The translations under genes and the position numbers were made by a program. A DNA stretch of 64,000 nt from Myxococcus fulvus (GTDB lineage: Bacteria > Myxococcota > Myxococcia > Myxococcales > Myxococcaceae): contig NZ_FOIB01000012.1 in the NCBI RefSeq assembly GCF_900111765.1, positions 186,001 through 250,000 on the forward strand. Reading direction: 5' to 3'. Positions 37,241 through 46,286 of this stretch are shown here, in pieces. Numbering within the stretch: the stretch's first letter is position 1; each line of letters opens with the position of its first letter. Under the pieces are notes generated by a model. It did not search any database, was not told the DNA's origin, and worked only from the letters and a program-made list of their open reading frames with translations.

Positions 37241-38167
37241 TCACTGACTGGCGGGCGGCGTGGGCTCCGCGGCCGCGTGCGGCCACGCGGGGGACGTCAG
37301 GCTGCTCCAGTCCTGCTGCCGCGCCCAGTCCTCGAACGTGCGCCAGCGCACGTCCGGATAGTCGTGCCGCAGCGTGAGGATGTCCGCGTGGTAGCCCACC
37401 CTGTCCAGCCACTCGTACATCGCCGCCAGGTCCTCGCTGCGCTCGCGGACGTACTCCAGCGGCAGCTGCTCGAAGTGGACGCGGTGCCCGCTCACCATGG
37501 AGAGCAGCCCGGACGCCTGCTGTCCGGTCACCTCGTCCGAGGCGACATCGATGCGCTGCTCCAGGTGGCGCTCGGCGTTCTCCAGCACCTTCACGGCGAA
37601 GGCGGCCAGGTCCTCCACGGTCACCATCTGCAGTCCGCGCGTGGGCGGCAGGCCGATGGCGAACACGCCTGAGCGCAGGCCCTCCTCGAACATGGGGCTG
37701 GTGAGGTTCTCCATGAAGAACGTGGGCCCCAGGATGGTGAAGGGCAGGCCGCTGCGGCGCAGGTGCAGCTCCACGCGGTGCTTGCTGTCGAAGTGGGGGA
37801 TGCCCGTGAGGCGGTCGGCCCCGGCGACGGAGGTGTAGACGAAGTGCTTCACCTCGGCGAGCCGCGCGGCGTCCACCTGGTTCATGCCGTGGCGTATCTC
37901 CGTCTCCACGCCAGACTCGAACGGCGTGGCCATGGCGTAGAAGGAGTCCACGCCCTCGGCGACGCGGGCGAGCGTGTCCACGTCGTCGAAGGTGCCCACG
38001 GCCAGCTCGGCGCCCAGCGTCTCCAGCGCGCGCGCTCCAGGAGCGTCGGGGTTGCGGACATAGGCGACGACGCGGTGTCCGCGGTGCAGCAGGTGGCGCG
38101 CCACGGCACCGCCCTGCAGGCCGGTGGCGCCGGTGACGAGCACGGAGAAGGAGTGGGCCCTGGTCAT
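37241..38167 (-). CDS. NmrA-like NAD(P)-binding protein
   Basis: This 308-residue short-chain-dehydrogenase-like protein has an N-terminal Rossmann motif VTGATGLQGGAVARHLL (residues 10-26) and HFVYTSVAGAD followed by FDSKHRVE. This fits NmrA/NAD(P)H azoreductase or isoflavone-reductase-like proteins, which often sense redox or reduce small molecules. The active Tyr-x3-Lys is absent, as is common in NmrA-like members. The ATG at 38167 has GCGAGGTT upstream. It is divergent from the coiled-coil gene. Confidence 0.85.
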   Translation of the reverse strand: MTRAHSFSVLVTGATGLQGGAVARHLLHRGHRVVAYVRNPDAPGARALETLGAELAVGTFDDVDTLARVAEGVDSFYAMATPFESGVETEIRHGMNQVDAARLAEVKHFVYTSVAGADRLTGIPHFDSKHRVELHLRRSGLPFTILGPTFFMENLTSPMFEEGLRSGVFAIGLPPTRGLQMVTVEDLAAFAVKVLENAERHLEQRIDVASDEVTGQQASGLLSMVSGHRVHFEQLPLEYVRERSEDLAAMYEWLDRVGYHADILTLRHDYPDVRWRTFEDWARQQDWSSLTSPAWPHAAAEPTPPASQ

Positions 38168-38362
38168 GTGTGAACCTCGCGACAGACAGGACTGCGGGAT
38201 GTCGGGAAGGTGGGGACGATGAGGGCCTGTGGCGAGCGTGGAGGAGGCGGCGCTTGTGCCCTCGCCCGAGCCCGCCGGGCAGCAAGGCGTGCAGGCCCCC
38301 CTCGTTTTCCCTCCCAAGTCCTCCCCCGGCCGGGCCGCGTGCGTGCGATGGTGCCGCCGCTC

Positions 38363-38965
38363 ATGAGCAAGCGAGACAAACCGCAGGAATCCACGCTGGT
38401 CACGGCCGCCCGCTCCCTCGACGAGGGACTGGAGCGGTTCGAGGCCCTGGCCCAGCAGCTCCAGGAGTCGCCCCTCCAGGCGGAGAAGCACCTGGAGAAG
38501 GCCTCGGCCATCCTCAAGGCGCTGGCCGACATGGACGAGGAGCTGCGCGGCCGCGTCGCGGGCCTCGTGGGCGCCATCTCCCAGGTTCGCGACAGGCAGC
38601 AGACCCAGGCCGAGGCCGTGCAGGCGCGCGCGATGGAGCTGCAGCAGCGCACCGAAATCTTCAAGGACCTGCTCGTGCGCTACGGCTCGCTGGGGCAGAG
38701 CGCCGGAGAGCTCAACGTGCGGATGCAGGAGTTCGCCGCGCAGCGCCAGCAGGCGAAGACGCCCGAGGAGAACGCGGCGCTGGCCACGTCGTTCCAGTCG
38801 CTCCAGGACCGCATGGGCGAGGTGGCCGACGAGGCCCAGTCGCTGAGCCAGGCCGCGGAGGAGAAGGACTTCAACGACATCGCGCGGCAGGCGGAGTCGC
38901 TGCGTCAGCAGCTGATGTCGGCGCGCAACAAGCTGTCGCTCTTGCAGAAGAGCTTCGGCGGGTGA
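38363..38965 (+). CDS. Coiled-coil hypothetical protein
   Basis: This 200-residue protein is almost wholly helical with heptad-like spacing throughout, such as LDEGLERFEALAQQLQESPLQAEKHLEKASAIL and LSQAAEEKDFNDIARQAESLRQQLMSARNKL. It has no signal peptide and no known motif. It may be a structural or regulatory coiled coil. The start may be ATG 38363 or 38348; neither has a strong ribosome site. Confidence 0.7.
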   Translation: MSKRDKPQESTLVTAARSLDEGLERFEALAQQLQESPLQAEKHLEKASAILKALADMDEELRGRVAGLVGAISQVRDRQQTQAEAVQARAMELQQRTEIFKDLLVRYGSLGQSAGELNVRMQEFAAQRQQAKTPEENAALATSFQSLQDRMGEVADEAQSLSQAAEEKDFNDIARQAESLRQQLMSARNKLSLLQKSFGG

Positions 38966-38972
38966 GGGGCGC

Positions 38973-39374
38973 TCAGCTCAGGTAGGTGGGGGCGAACTCG
39001 TCCGGGCTGTTGATGGGGCGTCGTCCCGAGAAGCCGTCATACATGCCGTGCCAGTGCGAGACGGCGGGCTCGCCGATGCGCCAGCACAGGTAGACGGGCT
39101 CTTCACCGCGGTGGGCTCGGAAGTCGACGAGCCCCTGCGCGCCTTTGATTTCCAGGCCCATCTCGTGGAACTGGCGCAGCTCGACGCGGACCTTCTCGAG
39201 CAGCGCGTCGCGCTCCTCGCGCAGGGCCTCGTGGTTCGCCAGGGCCTTGCCCTCCGGCGTACCGAGCGTCTCCACGAGCTGTTGCACCCGCTCCACCCAG
39301 GGGCGGATGTGCTCGAAGGTGCGGCTCAGGAGCGGCACCAGTCGATTGGCCTCGTCGACGCTGAAGTAGCGCAT
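38973..39374 (-). CDS. DUF2203 family protein
   Basis: This 133-residue protein begins MRYFSVDEANRLVPLLSRTFEHIRPWVERVQQL and ends with VYLCWRIGEPAVSHWHGMYDGFSGRRPI, the distinctive DUF2203 pattern. No function is known. I chose the ATG at 39374, the first Met of the conserved part; the frame opens further upstream. It converges on the coiled-coil gene with a 7-nt gap. Confidence 0.8.
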   Translation of the reverse strand: MRYFSVDEANRLVPLLSRTFEHIRPWVERVQQLVETLGTPEGKALANHEALREERDALLEKVRVELRQFHEMGLEIKGAQGLVDFRAHRGEEPVYLCWRIGEPAVSHWHGMYDGFSGRRPINSPDEFAPTYLS

Positions 39375-39456
39375 GGCGGGGGAGCATGCAGGGGGCTCGG
39401 GCGCATGGCCATCCGTGGTGTGGCCGGAGGGCGCGCGTTTGCGCACGGCCTGACGC

Positions 39457-40305
39457 TCAGCCGCGCAGCAGGGAGGTGTGGTTGTCCTGAAGCCAGCGTT
39501 GCGCGGAGTCCTTCAGGGGGAAGGTGTCCTCCCGTTGAAGGAATGCGGGCGAGTGTCCCGGTGCGCACCGGCCCTGGGCGTCCAGGCCGTCGCCGTCCTC
39601 CTCGTGGAGGTCGGCGTGGAGCATGGAGTGGAAGACGAGGTAGTCCACGACGAAGGCGGGGACGTGGGGCCGGTCCAGCGCGGGGTGGATGCGGATTTCC
39701 CTCAGGCGCGCGTCGTAGCCGCCCAGGTGGATGGAGCGCCGGCGGCCCTTCGACGGGCGGCGCGCCCAGCCGATGTCCACCTGGACCCTGTCGTCGAACC
39801 AGTCCGCGTTGAGGCGCGCGTGGACGGCGCGCAGGTCGAAGCAGCGGCCGCGTGAGCGCAGCGCCTTGCCGGGGCGGCGCTCGCGGCGCACGAGGTCCTG
39901 GTGCTCGCGTGCGTAGGATTCGAGGAGCGCGCCCGCGCTGGCGTCGGAGCGCGCGGCGTAGAGCGCGATGGCGCGCACCACGTCGTCGGGGGCTTCGAGG
40001 AAGAGGTGGTGCACGCGCAGCCGCAGGCCCTGGGCGACGTGGCGGAAGCTCACCAGCGTGGCGCGGTTGTCGGTGAGCCGCAGGTGCACGGGCGCGCCGA
40101 GGAGCTGCGACAGACGTCGCGCGAGGCTCGCGGCCTGGAGGAGGGCGTCCTCGCGTTCCGGGAGCCGACGCCCGTCATGCGGCTCGGCGCGGGAAGGCGA
40201 TGCCGGCTCGCGGCTGGGGCGGGTGCTGGCGCGCGGATGGGACTCCTCGCGCGCGGGCCCGGCCGAGTCGAACAATCCGAGCTGTGAGGGGGGCGGGGCT
40301 CCCAT
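39457..40305 (-). CDS. SprT-like zinc-protease-fold protein with altered HExxH
   Basis: This 282-residue protein has a Pro-rich N-terminus and a middle domain with LSQLLGAPVHLRLTDNR. The C-terminal region resembles SprT/M48-like metallopeptidases: WARRPSKGRRRSIHLGGYDARLREIRIHPAL, then FVVDYLVFHSMLH. The expected HExxH reads H226-S-M-L-H230, so the usual catalytic Glu is missing, although H234 and E235/E236 follow. It may be inactive. ATG 40305 follows CGGAG; ATG 40371 would extend it by 22 residues. Confidence 0.65.
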   Translation of the reverse strand: MGAPPPSQLGLFDSAGPAREESHPRASTRPSREPASPSRAEPHDGRRLPEREDALLQAASLARRLSQLLGAPVHLRLTDNRATLVSFRHVAQGLRLRVHHLFLEAPDDVVRAIALYAARSDASAGALLESYAREHQDLVRRERRPGKALRSRGRCFDLRAVHARLNADWFDDRVQVDIGWARRPSKGRRRSIHLGGYDARLREIRIHPALDRPHVPAFVVDYLVFHSMLHADLHEEDGDGLDAQGRCAPGHSPAFLQREDTFPLKDSAQRWLQDNHTSLLRG

Positions 40306-40379
40306 CGCTCCGAAAGGTATGCCCGAGAGGGGGGAGGTTTCCAGCGGGATGCTCGTCCGGCGGGTCGCCATGCGACAGG

Positions 40380-41558
40380 CTATGCGGGACGCGTCCTGAA
40401 CGGACCCGACACCTCGTACGTCACCCCGCGCCCATCCGTGCCCCGCTGCGAGCTGAGGTAGAGCCGCTTCCCGTCGGGGCTGAAGGCCGCGCCCGCCAGC
40501 TCGGAACGGGGGTGCCCCACCACCTGGAGGAACGGCGTCACCTTCCGGTCCGGCGTGAGCAGGCACAGCTGCATGTCATCGCCGTCCTCGCAGACGAACA
40601 CCTCGCGGGCCTTGGACAGGGTGAGGTTGTCCACGCCTCGCAACGGCGCGCCCGGGTACGTCGCCGCGTCGTAGAGCACCTCGAGCCGGTGGGTCAGCGG
40701 CGTATACGCCCAGACGCGGTTGTCGTGCTTCGTCGTGAAGTACACGATGCCGCCCTCGCTCCAGCAGCCCTCGCCGCCGGCGAACACCGTCGTCTCCTTC
40801 GCGTTGGCCTGCTGCGCGGCGGACGTCAGCGGCGAGACGGGGACCCAGCGCACCCGCGCACCCGAGCGCGCATCGCTGATGACCTGCGCGGCCTCGAGCG
40901 TGCCCTCCTCGAGCGACGGCCACTTCGCCGACGTGAAGCGATAGAAGCGCCCGGTGGGTGTGTCCTCCGTGAGGTACAGGTGCCGGCCCAGCTCATCCAC
41001 GGCCGCGGCCTCGTGCACGAAGGCACCCAGCATGGGCCTCGCCACACCCTGTCCCGGCTTCGTCGGGTCACACTCCCAGACGAGCCCCTGGCGGTGCTCC
41101 TCGCACGACAGCCAAGTCCCCCAGGGCGTGGGGCCGCCCGCGCAGTTGAGGTGGGTGCCGGCGAGGATGCGCCACGCGCCCGTGACTTGCCCCTTCGCGT
41201 CGAAGCGCACCGAGGACACGCCGCCGTCGGGGGACACCTCGCTGTTGCTCGCGTAGATCCACCCGCCATCCGGCTGGGCGAAGCAGGCCCCGCCGTCCGG
41301 GGCCATGTGCCACACGTAGTCCGTTCCCGGCACCACGTCGCCGCTGCGAGCGATGACTCGCGAGGTGAAGCCGCGCGGCAGTCGAAGCCCGTTCGCATCC
41401 GCGACGTCCGCCATGGCGCCATACGGGCCGATGCCCGGCGTGGGCGGCGCGGCGTACACGTTGCGCCAGAAGCCCAGGCTGCCGAGGGCCAACGTGCCGC
41501 CCCCCAGGGCGCCGAATCGCAGGAAGTGACGACGGTGCATGCCCCCGTTGTCGCCCAT
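40380..41558 (-). CDS. Tat-exported PhoX-like protein
   Basis: This 392-residue protein has a twin-arginine signal near residues 8-35 (HRRHFLRFGALGGGTLALGSLG). The PhoX/DUF839 beta-propeller motifs NCAGGPTPWGTWLSCEEHR, MAPDGGACFAQPDGGWIYASNSE and FVCEDGDDMQLCLL follow. PhoX proteins are calcium- and iron-dependent phosphatases of the periplasm, but activity here is inferred. I chose ATG 41558; ATG 41540 directly before HRR is an alternative. Confidence 0.85.
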   Translation of the reverse strand: MGDNGGMHRRHFLRFGALGGGTLALGSLGFWRNVYAAPPTPGIGPYGAMADVADANGLRLPRGFTSRVIARSGDVVPGTDYVWHMAPDGGACFAQPDGGWIYASNSEVSPDGGVSSVRFDAKGQVTGAWRILAGTHLNCAGGPTPWGTWLSCEEHRQGLVWECDPTKPGQGVARPMLGAFVHEAAAVDELGRHLYLTEDTPTGRFYRFTSAKWPSLEEGTLEAAQVISDARSGARVRWVPVSPLTSAAQQANAKETTVFAGGEGCWSEGGIVYFTTKHDNRVWAYTPLTHRLEVLYDAATYPGAPLRGVDNLTLSKAREVFVCEDGDDMQLCLLTPDRKVTPFLQVVGHPRSELAGAAFSPDGKRLYLSSQRGTDGRGVTYEVSGPFRTRPA

Positions 41559-41668
41559 GTCCTCCACGAGGGGAAGCGCCACGGAGTGGCGGACGTCGGT
41601 GAGGCGACCGTGACGCTCCCGGCGTGCAGGCAGACACCCCGCGGCGCCTCCCTGCTCCCCGTGCGGCC

Positions 41669-43585
41669 TCAGCGCACCGGCTGCAAGTAGCTCACGCGAG
41701 ACGACTCCTCGACAGCGCTCTCGGTGACGCGGGCCTCGATGAGCTCGTAGCCCATCAGCGCGAAGACACGCTCACGGTAGAAGATGGGGCGCGCGTTGCC
41801 GTACCAGTCCGTGCACGACTTGGTGCACCCGTCATCACGAGCCTCCGTGGACGCCTCCAGCGCGCCCAGGCTCGACAATCGCAATCCCGCATCCACCCGC
41901 AGGAAGGACACCTCCGCGGAGCCGTATTTCAAGTGACTCCACGCGCCCCCCTGCATCCGCACGGGCAAGCCCATGACGCCGCCCCCTGTCCCATCCGGCT
42001 TGAAGAAGAACCCGTGACTGCGTGTCTCTCCCTGGGTCGCGCCGGGACGCGAGAGCGAGTCACGCCTCACGGGCCCACCCTCCGTGAGCGCCAGCGTGCT
42101 CAACCTCAACCCGAGCTCATCCTGTCCCACCACGAGCGCGCCCGTGCTCCCCAGCGGCTCCAGCCGCGTCACCGAGTGCTCCAGCGCCAGCCGATGCACC
42201 TCCAAGGGCAGCCGCACGTCCGTCACCCACACCGCGTTCTCGCCCCGGCTCGGGTCCTTACTCGTCGCATGGCCCGAGCCCCACAGCACCTGGTTCCCCA
42301 CGAAGCGATTCTGCAGTGTGCCCGTCACCGGTCCTGGCAGCACCGTGAAGTGCTCCGCGCGGAGGACGCGCAGCTCCGCGTCGAACGCCGCCAGCGGCGC
42401 ACGCAGGAGCGCCAGGCGTCCATCGCCGCGCGTCAGCTCCGGCCCCCACATCGAATCGCCCTGGCCCGTGGCCACCAGCAATGCATCCAGGTGTCCGTCC
42501 TCGTTCTGCCGGAGCGAGAACTGGTCGATGGGGGCACCTCGCGCACGAAGCGCCCCGGGCTCACCTCCGTCCAACGGCAACCGATACACCACCGAGTCCA
42601 GCGCCGTGCTCCGCGTCCCATCCTCCACCGTCCACCACTCGAACCCCGGAGACACCCACAGGTACACGGCGTCGCGCGACACGTAGAAGGTCCGCGAGAC
42701 GGGCGCCATCAACGCGCTGGCCGTGCACGTGAACTCCGCCGCGTCCAAGTCACACCGCACCACCGTGTGCAGCACCGGCGTCAGCGTGGTCTGCACCGGC
42801 TTGAACACCTCCAGCCGCGAGAGGATGGGGTGCCACGCCGTCGTCTCGTTGCCGCGCACCCACGCGCGCGTCGACGGCAGCGACACCGTGCCGCCCGACG
42901 ACAGGGGATAGGGCAGGTAGAACACCAACGTCCCGCCCACCAACCGGCTCGTGTAGTTGCGGGTGGAGTAGTAGTCGCTCGAGCTGAGGAAGTGCGTGGC
43001 CTCGTGGGTCAGCCCGCCCGCGTCGTCCAGGCGGAACAGGCCAATCTCGGTCGCGTCCACCGAGTAGCTGTAGCCCACGACGACGATGCGCCGTCCATAC
43101 ACCAGCATCTCGTCGTACCAGGAGCCTCGGGTGAAGCCCGGTGCGTGCGCGTCCACCTGCGTCACCGGCTCCAGCGTGCCCTCCCCCTGGCGCACCGTGA
43201 AGAGCCGTCCCCGCCGCAGCACCACGAACCAGTCCCCCACCGCCTTGACGATGTCGCCCTCGTCGACGCCGGCCTCCTGGTTGTTGGTGATGGAGGGCTC
43301 CGATTCGTCGGGGGGCTGCGGTGATGGCTCTCCGTCCGCGTGCTCACCGCCGCAGCCGATGACGGGGCCGCCTCCCGTGGCGAGGCTGGAGCGGATCGCC
43401 TCCACTTGCGCCAGGTGCGCGTCGAGCTCCGCCTCCGAGCTGAAGCGCTCCAGCCGCGTGAAGGTGATGGACTCCACCTCCTCGCGCGTGAGGGCGCGAC
43501 GCTCCGGGGGACACGCCGAGATGACGAGGGCGAGGAGCAACCCCGTCACCAGATGCTGACTCCGAGGACGACGCGATGGGCGCAT
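41669..43585 (-). CDS. Beta-propeller lipoprotein
   Basis: This protein of about 638 residues has a lipoprotein signal (lipobox ISAC). At about residues 98-125 it has TNNQEAGVDEGDIVKAVGDWFVVLRRGR, the signature of the secreted C-terminal beta-propeller family (PF09826). Repeated beta strands follow over 500 residues. The function is unknown; it is probably on the outer membrane or in the periplasm. ATG 43597 would add four residues. Confidence 0.82.
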   Translation of the reverse strand: MRPSRRPRSQHLVTGLLLALVISACPPERRALTREEVESITFTRLERFSSEAELDAHLAQVEAIRSSLATGGGPVIGCGGEHADGEPSPQPPDESEPSITNNQEAGVDEGDIVKAVGDWFVVLRRGRLFTVRQGEGTLEPVTQVDAHAPGFTRGSWYDEMLVYGRRIVVVGYSYSVDATEIGLFRLDDAGGLTHEATHFLSSSDYYSTRNYTSRLVGGTLVFYLPYPLSSGGTVSLPSTRAWVRGNETTAWHPILSRLEVFKPVQTTLTPVLHTVVRCDLDAAEFTCTASALMAPVSRTFYVSRDAVYLWVSPGFEWWTVEDGTRSTALDSVVYRLPLDGGEPGALRARGAPIDQFSLRQNEDGHLDALLVATGQGDSMWGPELTRGDGRLALLRAPLAAFDAELRVLRAEHFTVLPGPVTGTLQNRFVGNQVLWGSGHATSKDPSRGENAVWVTDVRLPLEVHRLALEHSVTRLEPLGSTGALVVGQDELGLRLSTLALTEGGPVRRDSLSRPGATQGETRSHGFFFKPDGTGGGVMGLPVRMQGGAWSHLKYGSAEVSFLRVDAGLRLSSLGALEASTEARDDGCTKSCTDWYGNARPIFYRERVFALMGYELIEARVTESAVEESSRVSYLQPVR

Positions 43586-43701
43586 GGGTCCGCCCATCCA
43601 GCAAGGCCCATACCAGGGGTGCGAGGCTCGTCCCCAGAGCGACAGTCACACGCGGGGGACACGACGCGGGCACACGAGCGCGACGCGCGTGTCAGGGGCG
43701 C

Positions 43702-44196
43702 TCAGGACTCGCGGCACAGCCGGTCCACGCGGCCCAGCAGGGTGGGCATGCGCGAGGCGCCGTGCATGCGCTGGATGGACTCGGCGGCGGCGGTGGTGCT
43801 CAGGCCCACCGCGCTGACGAACAGCGGGCGCTGGCTCTGGCCTCGCAGCACCGGCAGGGCGACGTCGCTGGAGTGGAAGGACGTCTTGGCCACGCCGATG
43901 ACGGGGACGGCGCGCCCCAGCGCCTCGTGCAGGTGGGCTCCCAGGCCCGGCTTGTCCTGGCCGAGCCAGACGTAGCCATCGACGACGATGGCCTCCAGCG
44001 GCTCCGTCACCAGGGCGAGCACGCGCAGCAGGTGGGGCAGCTCCCGGCGGTAGAACTGGCCGGGCTCGTACTCCGCCGCGCGAGGTCCGCGGTCCACGTG
44101 GTGCCCCGCCTCCACGCCGTCCACCCAATCGCGAAACAAGACGCACGCGGCCACGGTGAGGTCTTCGCGGTAGTCCACGTCCACGCAGGCGAGCAT
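43702..44196 (-). CDS. Endonuclease V-like deoxyinosine repair enzyme
   Basis: This 164-residue protein shows the endonuclease V motifs in order: LACVDVDYRED (predicted catalytic Asp6), YEPGQFYRRELPHLLRV, IVVDGYVWLGQDKPGLGAHLHEALG, VPVIGVAKTSF and a C-terminal SRMPTLLGRVDRL. The family cleaves near deoxyinosine. It is shorter than E. coli Nfi (223 residues) but all motifs are present. ATG 44196 has GAGGAG 6 nt upstream; ATG 44202 is alternative. It is the last gene of a minus-strand run. Confidence 0.85.
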   Translation of the reverse strand: MLACVDVDYREDLTVAACVLFRDWVDGVEAGHHVDRGPRAAEYEPGQFYRRELPHLLRVLALVTEPLEAIVVDGYVWLGQDKPGLGAHLHEALGRAVPVIGVAKTSFHSSDVALPVLRGQSQRPLFVSAVGLSTTAAAESIQRMHGASRMPTLLGRVDRLCRES

Positions 44197-44264
44197 CGTC
44201 ATCTCCTCGGTGTGAAACGGCCCGCCGTTGACGCGCGGGCCAGAGGCCGGCTGACCTCGCTGAG

Positions 44265-45548
44265 TCAGGGGTCGACGATGCTGCCGGGGTCGACCGTCGC
44301 GGCGCGCAGCTGCTCGAGCACGGCGTCGTCCGGCCACGACAGCGTCCGGTGTCGCGGAGGCCACGCCCCGGGCACCGGTGTCAGGCAGTGGCCCGCCAGC
44401 CGGAGCACCTCGGCGAAGGGCACCATGCACAGCTCATCCGAGCCCTCCCGGGCCGCCTCGATGATGACCACGTCGGTCTCCGGCAGCATCGAGTCCACCT
44501 CGCGACCCCAGCTGCACCAGGAGATGGGTCGGCTGTCCCGGTCGCGCACGATGACGCTGAAGCTGGCGACGAACACATCCAGCTCGCTCGACTGGTGCTG
44601 GGCCTCGAGCAGCGCCTTCTGCTCGCCGTACTCGACCATGGCGAAGCGCGCGTGGTTGCCGCGGATGCGCTGCGCGAGCGCGTCGTCGCCCGGGCGCCGG
44701 TACGGCACCACGCGGCCCGCGTCATCCACCGTGTAGAGCGCGAAGGAGATGCCGCGCGAGCTCGCCTCGTGCTCCCGCTCCGCCACGTCGCACAGTCGCT
44801 CCAGCATGACCGGGTCCTGGTCCCCGGTGATGAGCATCATGGAGCGCGTGGGGATGGCGGCCACGGGGCGCCCCTTCACCTTGCCCGCGAAGGACGCGAG
44901 GAAGCCCGGCAGGAGCAGCCGCGATGCTTCATAGGTGTCGTTCGAGTCCACCGACCACAGCGGGCTGGGGCGCTCCTCCTGCAGCTCCACGCCCACGTCG
45001 CGCAGGGTGTCCAGGTGGGCGTACGCGGCCTGGAAGGCCTCGTCCACGCTGACGCCCCACTGCTGCAGCAGGTCGGGCTGCACGTACATGCTCGTCTCCG
45101 GCAGGTCGACCACCAAGAGCTCGCGCAGGAAGGGGAGGGTGCGCTTCTCCACCATGAAGCTGGAGGCGTGAGCGCCCGTCGGCATCTGTCCGCCGAACGA
45201 GGCCGCGCGCGGCACGGGCAACAGCCGCTCGCGCGCCTCCTCCCAGGTGAGCGAGCTGCCGCCCGGATTGGAGATGGCGCTGATGAAGCGCTCGATGATG
45301 CGCGTGCGCTCCTCGGGGGACACCTCGCGCGTCTCCGCGAAGAGGTTCTCCAGGTACGTGCGCATCTCCTTGCCGTGGTACAGGAAGCCCAACCCGTACT
45401 CGCCCGGCAGTCGCGTCACCTGCGACACGGCGGGGTCGGCGTTCAACACCGACTCCGTCTCGCGCAGCAGGTACTCCCGAGGGTCCACCGGCGCCTGCGT
45501 GTCCTCGTCCTTCTTCCCGAACCCGAACAGCTTCTTGAAGAAACCCAT
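44265..45548 (-). CDS. YtpQ/DUF1444-like protein
   Basis: This 427-residue protein starts MGFFKKLFGFGKK. A central body contains LPGEYGLGFLYHGKEMRTYLENLF and AIPTRSMMLITGDQDPVMLERL, resembling the DUF1444/YtpQ family, whose role is unknown. It follows the cytochrome gene by 12 nt and is likely co-transcribed. No signal peptide is seen. It lies 68 nt before the endonuclease V gene. Confidence 0.7.
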   Translation of the reverse strand: MGFFKKLFGFGKKDEDTQAPVDPREYLLRETESVLNADPAVSQVTRLPGEYGLGFLYHGKEMRTYLENLFAETREVSPEERTRIIERFISAISNPGGSSLTWEEARERLLPVPRAASFGGQMPTGAHASSFMVEKRTLPFLRELLVVDLPETSMYVQPDLLQQWGVSVDEAFQAAYAHLDTLRDVGVELQEERPSPLWSVDSNDTYEASRLLLPGFLASFAGKVKGRPVAAIPTRSMMLITGDQDPVMLERLCDVAEREHEASSRGISFALYTVDDAGRVVPYRRPGDDALAQRIRGNHARFAMVEYGEQKALLEAQHQSSELDVFVASFSVIVRDRDSRPISWCSWGREVDSMLPETDVVIIEAAREGSDELCMVPFAEVLRLAGHCLTPVPGAWPPRHRTLSWPDDAVLEQLRAATVDPGSIVDP

Positions 45549-45560
45549 GCGGGTTTCCTA

Positions 45561-46286
45561 CTACAGCCCCATGTACGTCAGCAGCGCTCCCATGTCCGCA
45601 TCGGAGAGGGCCTCCAGGCTGTAGGCGGGCATGTTGCCGCCGATGTGGAAGAACTGGCCGTGTCTCACTTTCTCGATGACGACGAGCGAGTGGGGGATAC
45701 CCGGGAAGAGCTCGTCATAATCCCGCGTCACCTCCGGGAGGATGGAGGCCAGCTCCGTCAGGCGCCCCTCGCCTGTGTGGAGTTCACCGTGGCATTCCTG
45801 GCAGGCCGCGCGATACACGGTTTGTCCGCGCTCCAGGCTGCCGCGAGGCACCTCCACGATGTCCTTCACCACGGTGTAGGGCAGGGCGGGCGCCTGGGCA
45901 TCCGGGCTGATGCTCACCAGGTACTCGTACAGCGCGCGGCTCTGGGGCGAGTCCACCGGCAGCGGCTGCACGCCGCGCATGAAGCTGACGTAGCAGAAGT
46001 TCACCGCGTCCAGCAGGTTCGTCTCGTAGCCGCCCCACCAGTCGGGACGCGACACCACGTTGTGCAGCGTGTAGCCGGAGTCCATGCGACCGTTGAGCGG
46101 CGTGGGTGTCGTCGCGTGACAGGTGGCGCAGGAGAAGGCGTTGAACTGGCTCTCCGACAGGCGCGCGTCGCGGAACAACAGCTCGCCGTACTCCGCCGCG
46201 GTGGGCGGCTCGGCCTCGTCACCACATGCGGAGGTGACGAGCGCGAGCGCCACGCAGGGCCACAGCTTCCAGGACGCACGGCTCAT
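45561..46286 (-). CDS. Dihaem cytochrome c lipoprotein
   Basis: This 241-residue lipoprotein (lipobox TSAC, Cys21) has two haem motifs, CATCH (residues 53-57) and CQECH (162-166). Met219 in GGNMPAYSLEALSDADMGALLTYMG is a likely axial ligand. Two haem domains of about 90 residues each are seen. It would transfer electrons in the outer envelope. It overlaps the upstream propeller gene by 4 nt (ATGA). Confidence 0.9.
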   Translation of the reverse strand: MSRASWKLWPCVALALVTSACGDEAEPPTAAEYGELLFRDARLSESQFNAFSCATCHATTPTPLNGRMDSGYTLHNVVSRPDWWGGYETNLLDAVNFCYVSFMRGVQPLPVDSPQSRALYEYLVSISPDAQAPALPYTVVKDIVEVPRGSLERGQTVYRAACQECHGELHTGEGRLTELASILPEVTRDYDELFPGIPHSLVVIEKVRHGQFFHIGGNMPAYSLEALSDADMGALLTYMGL

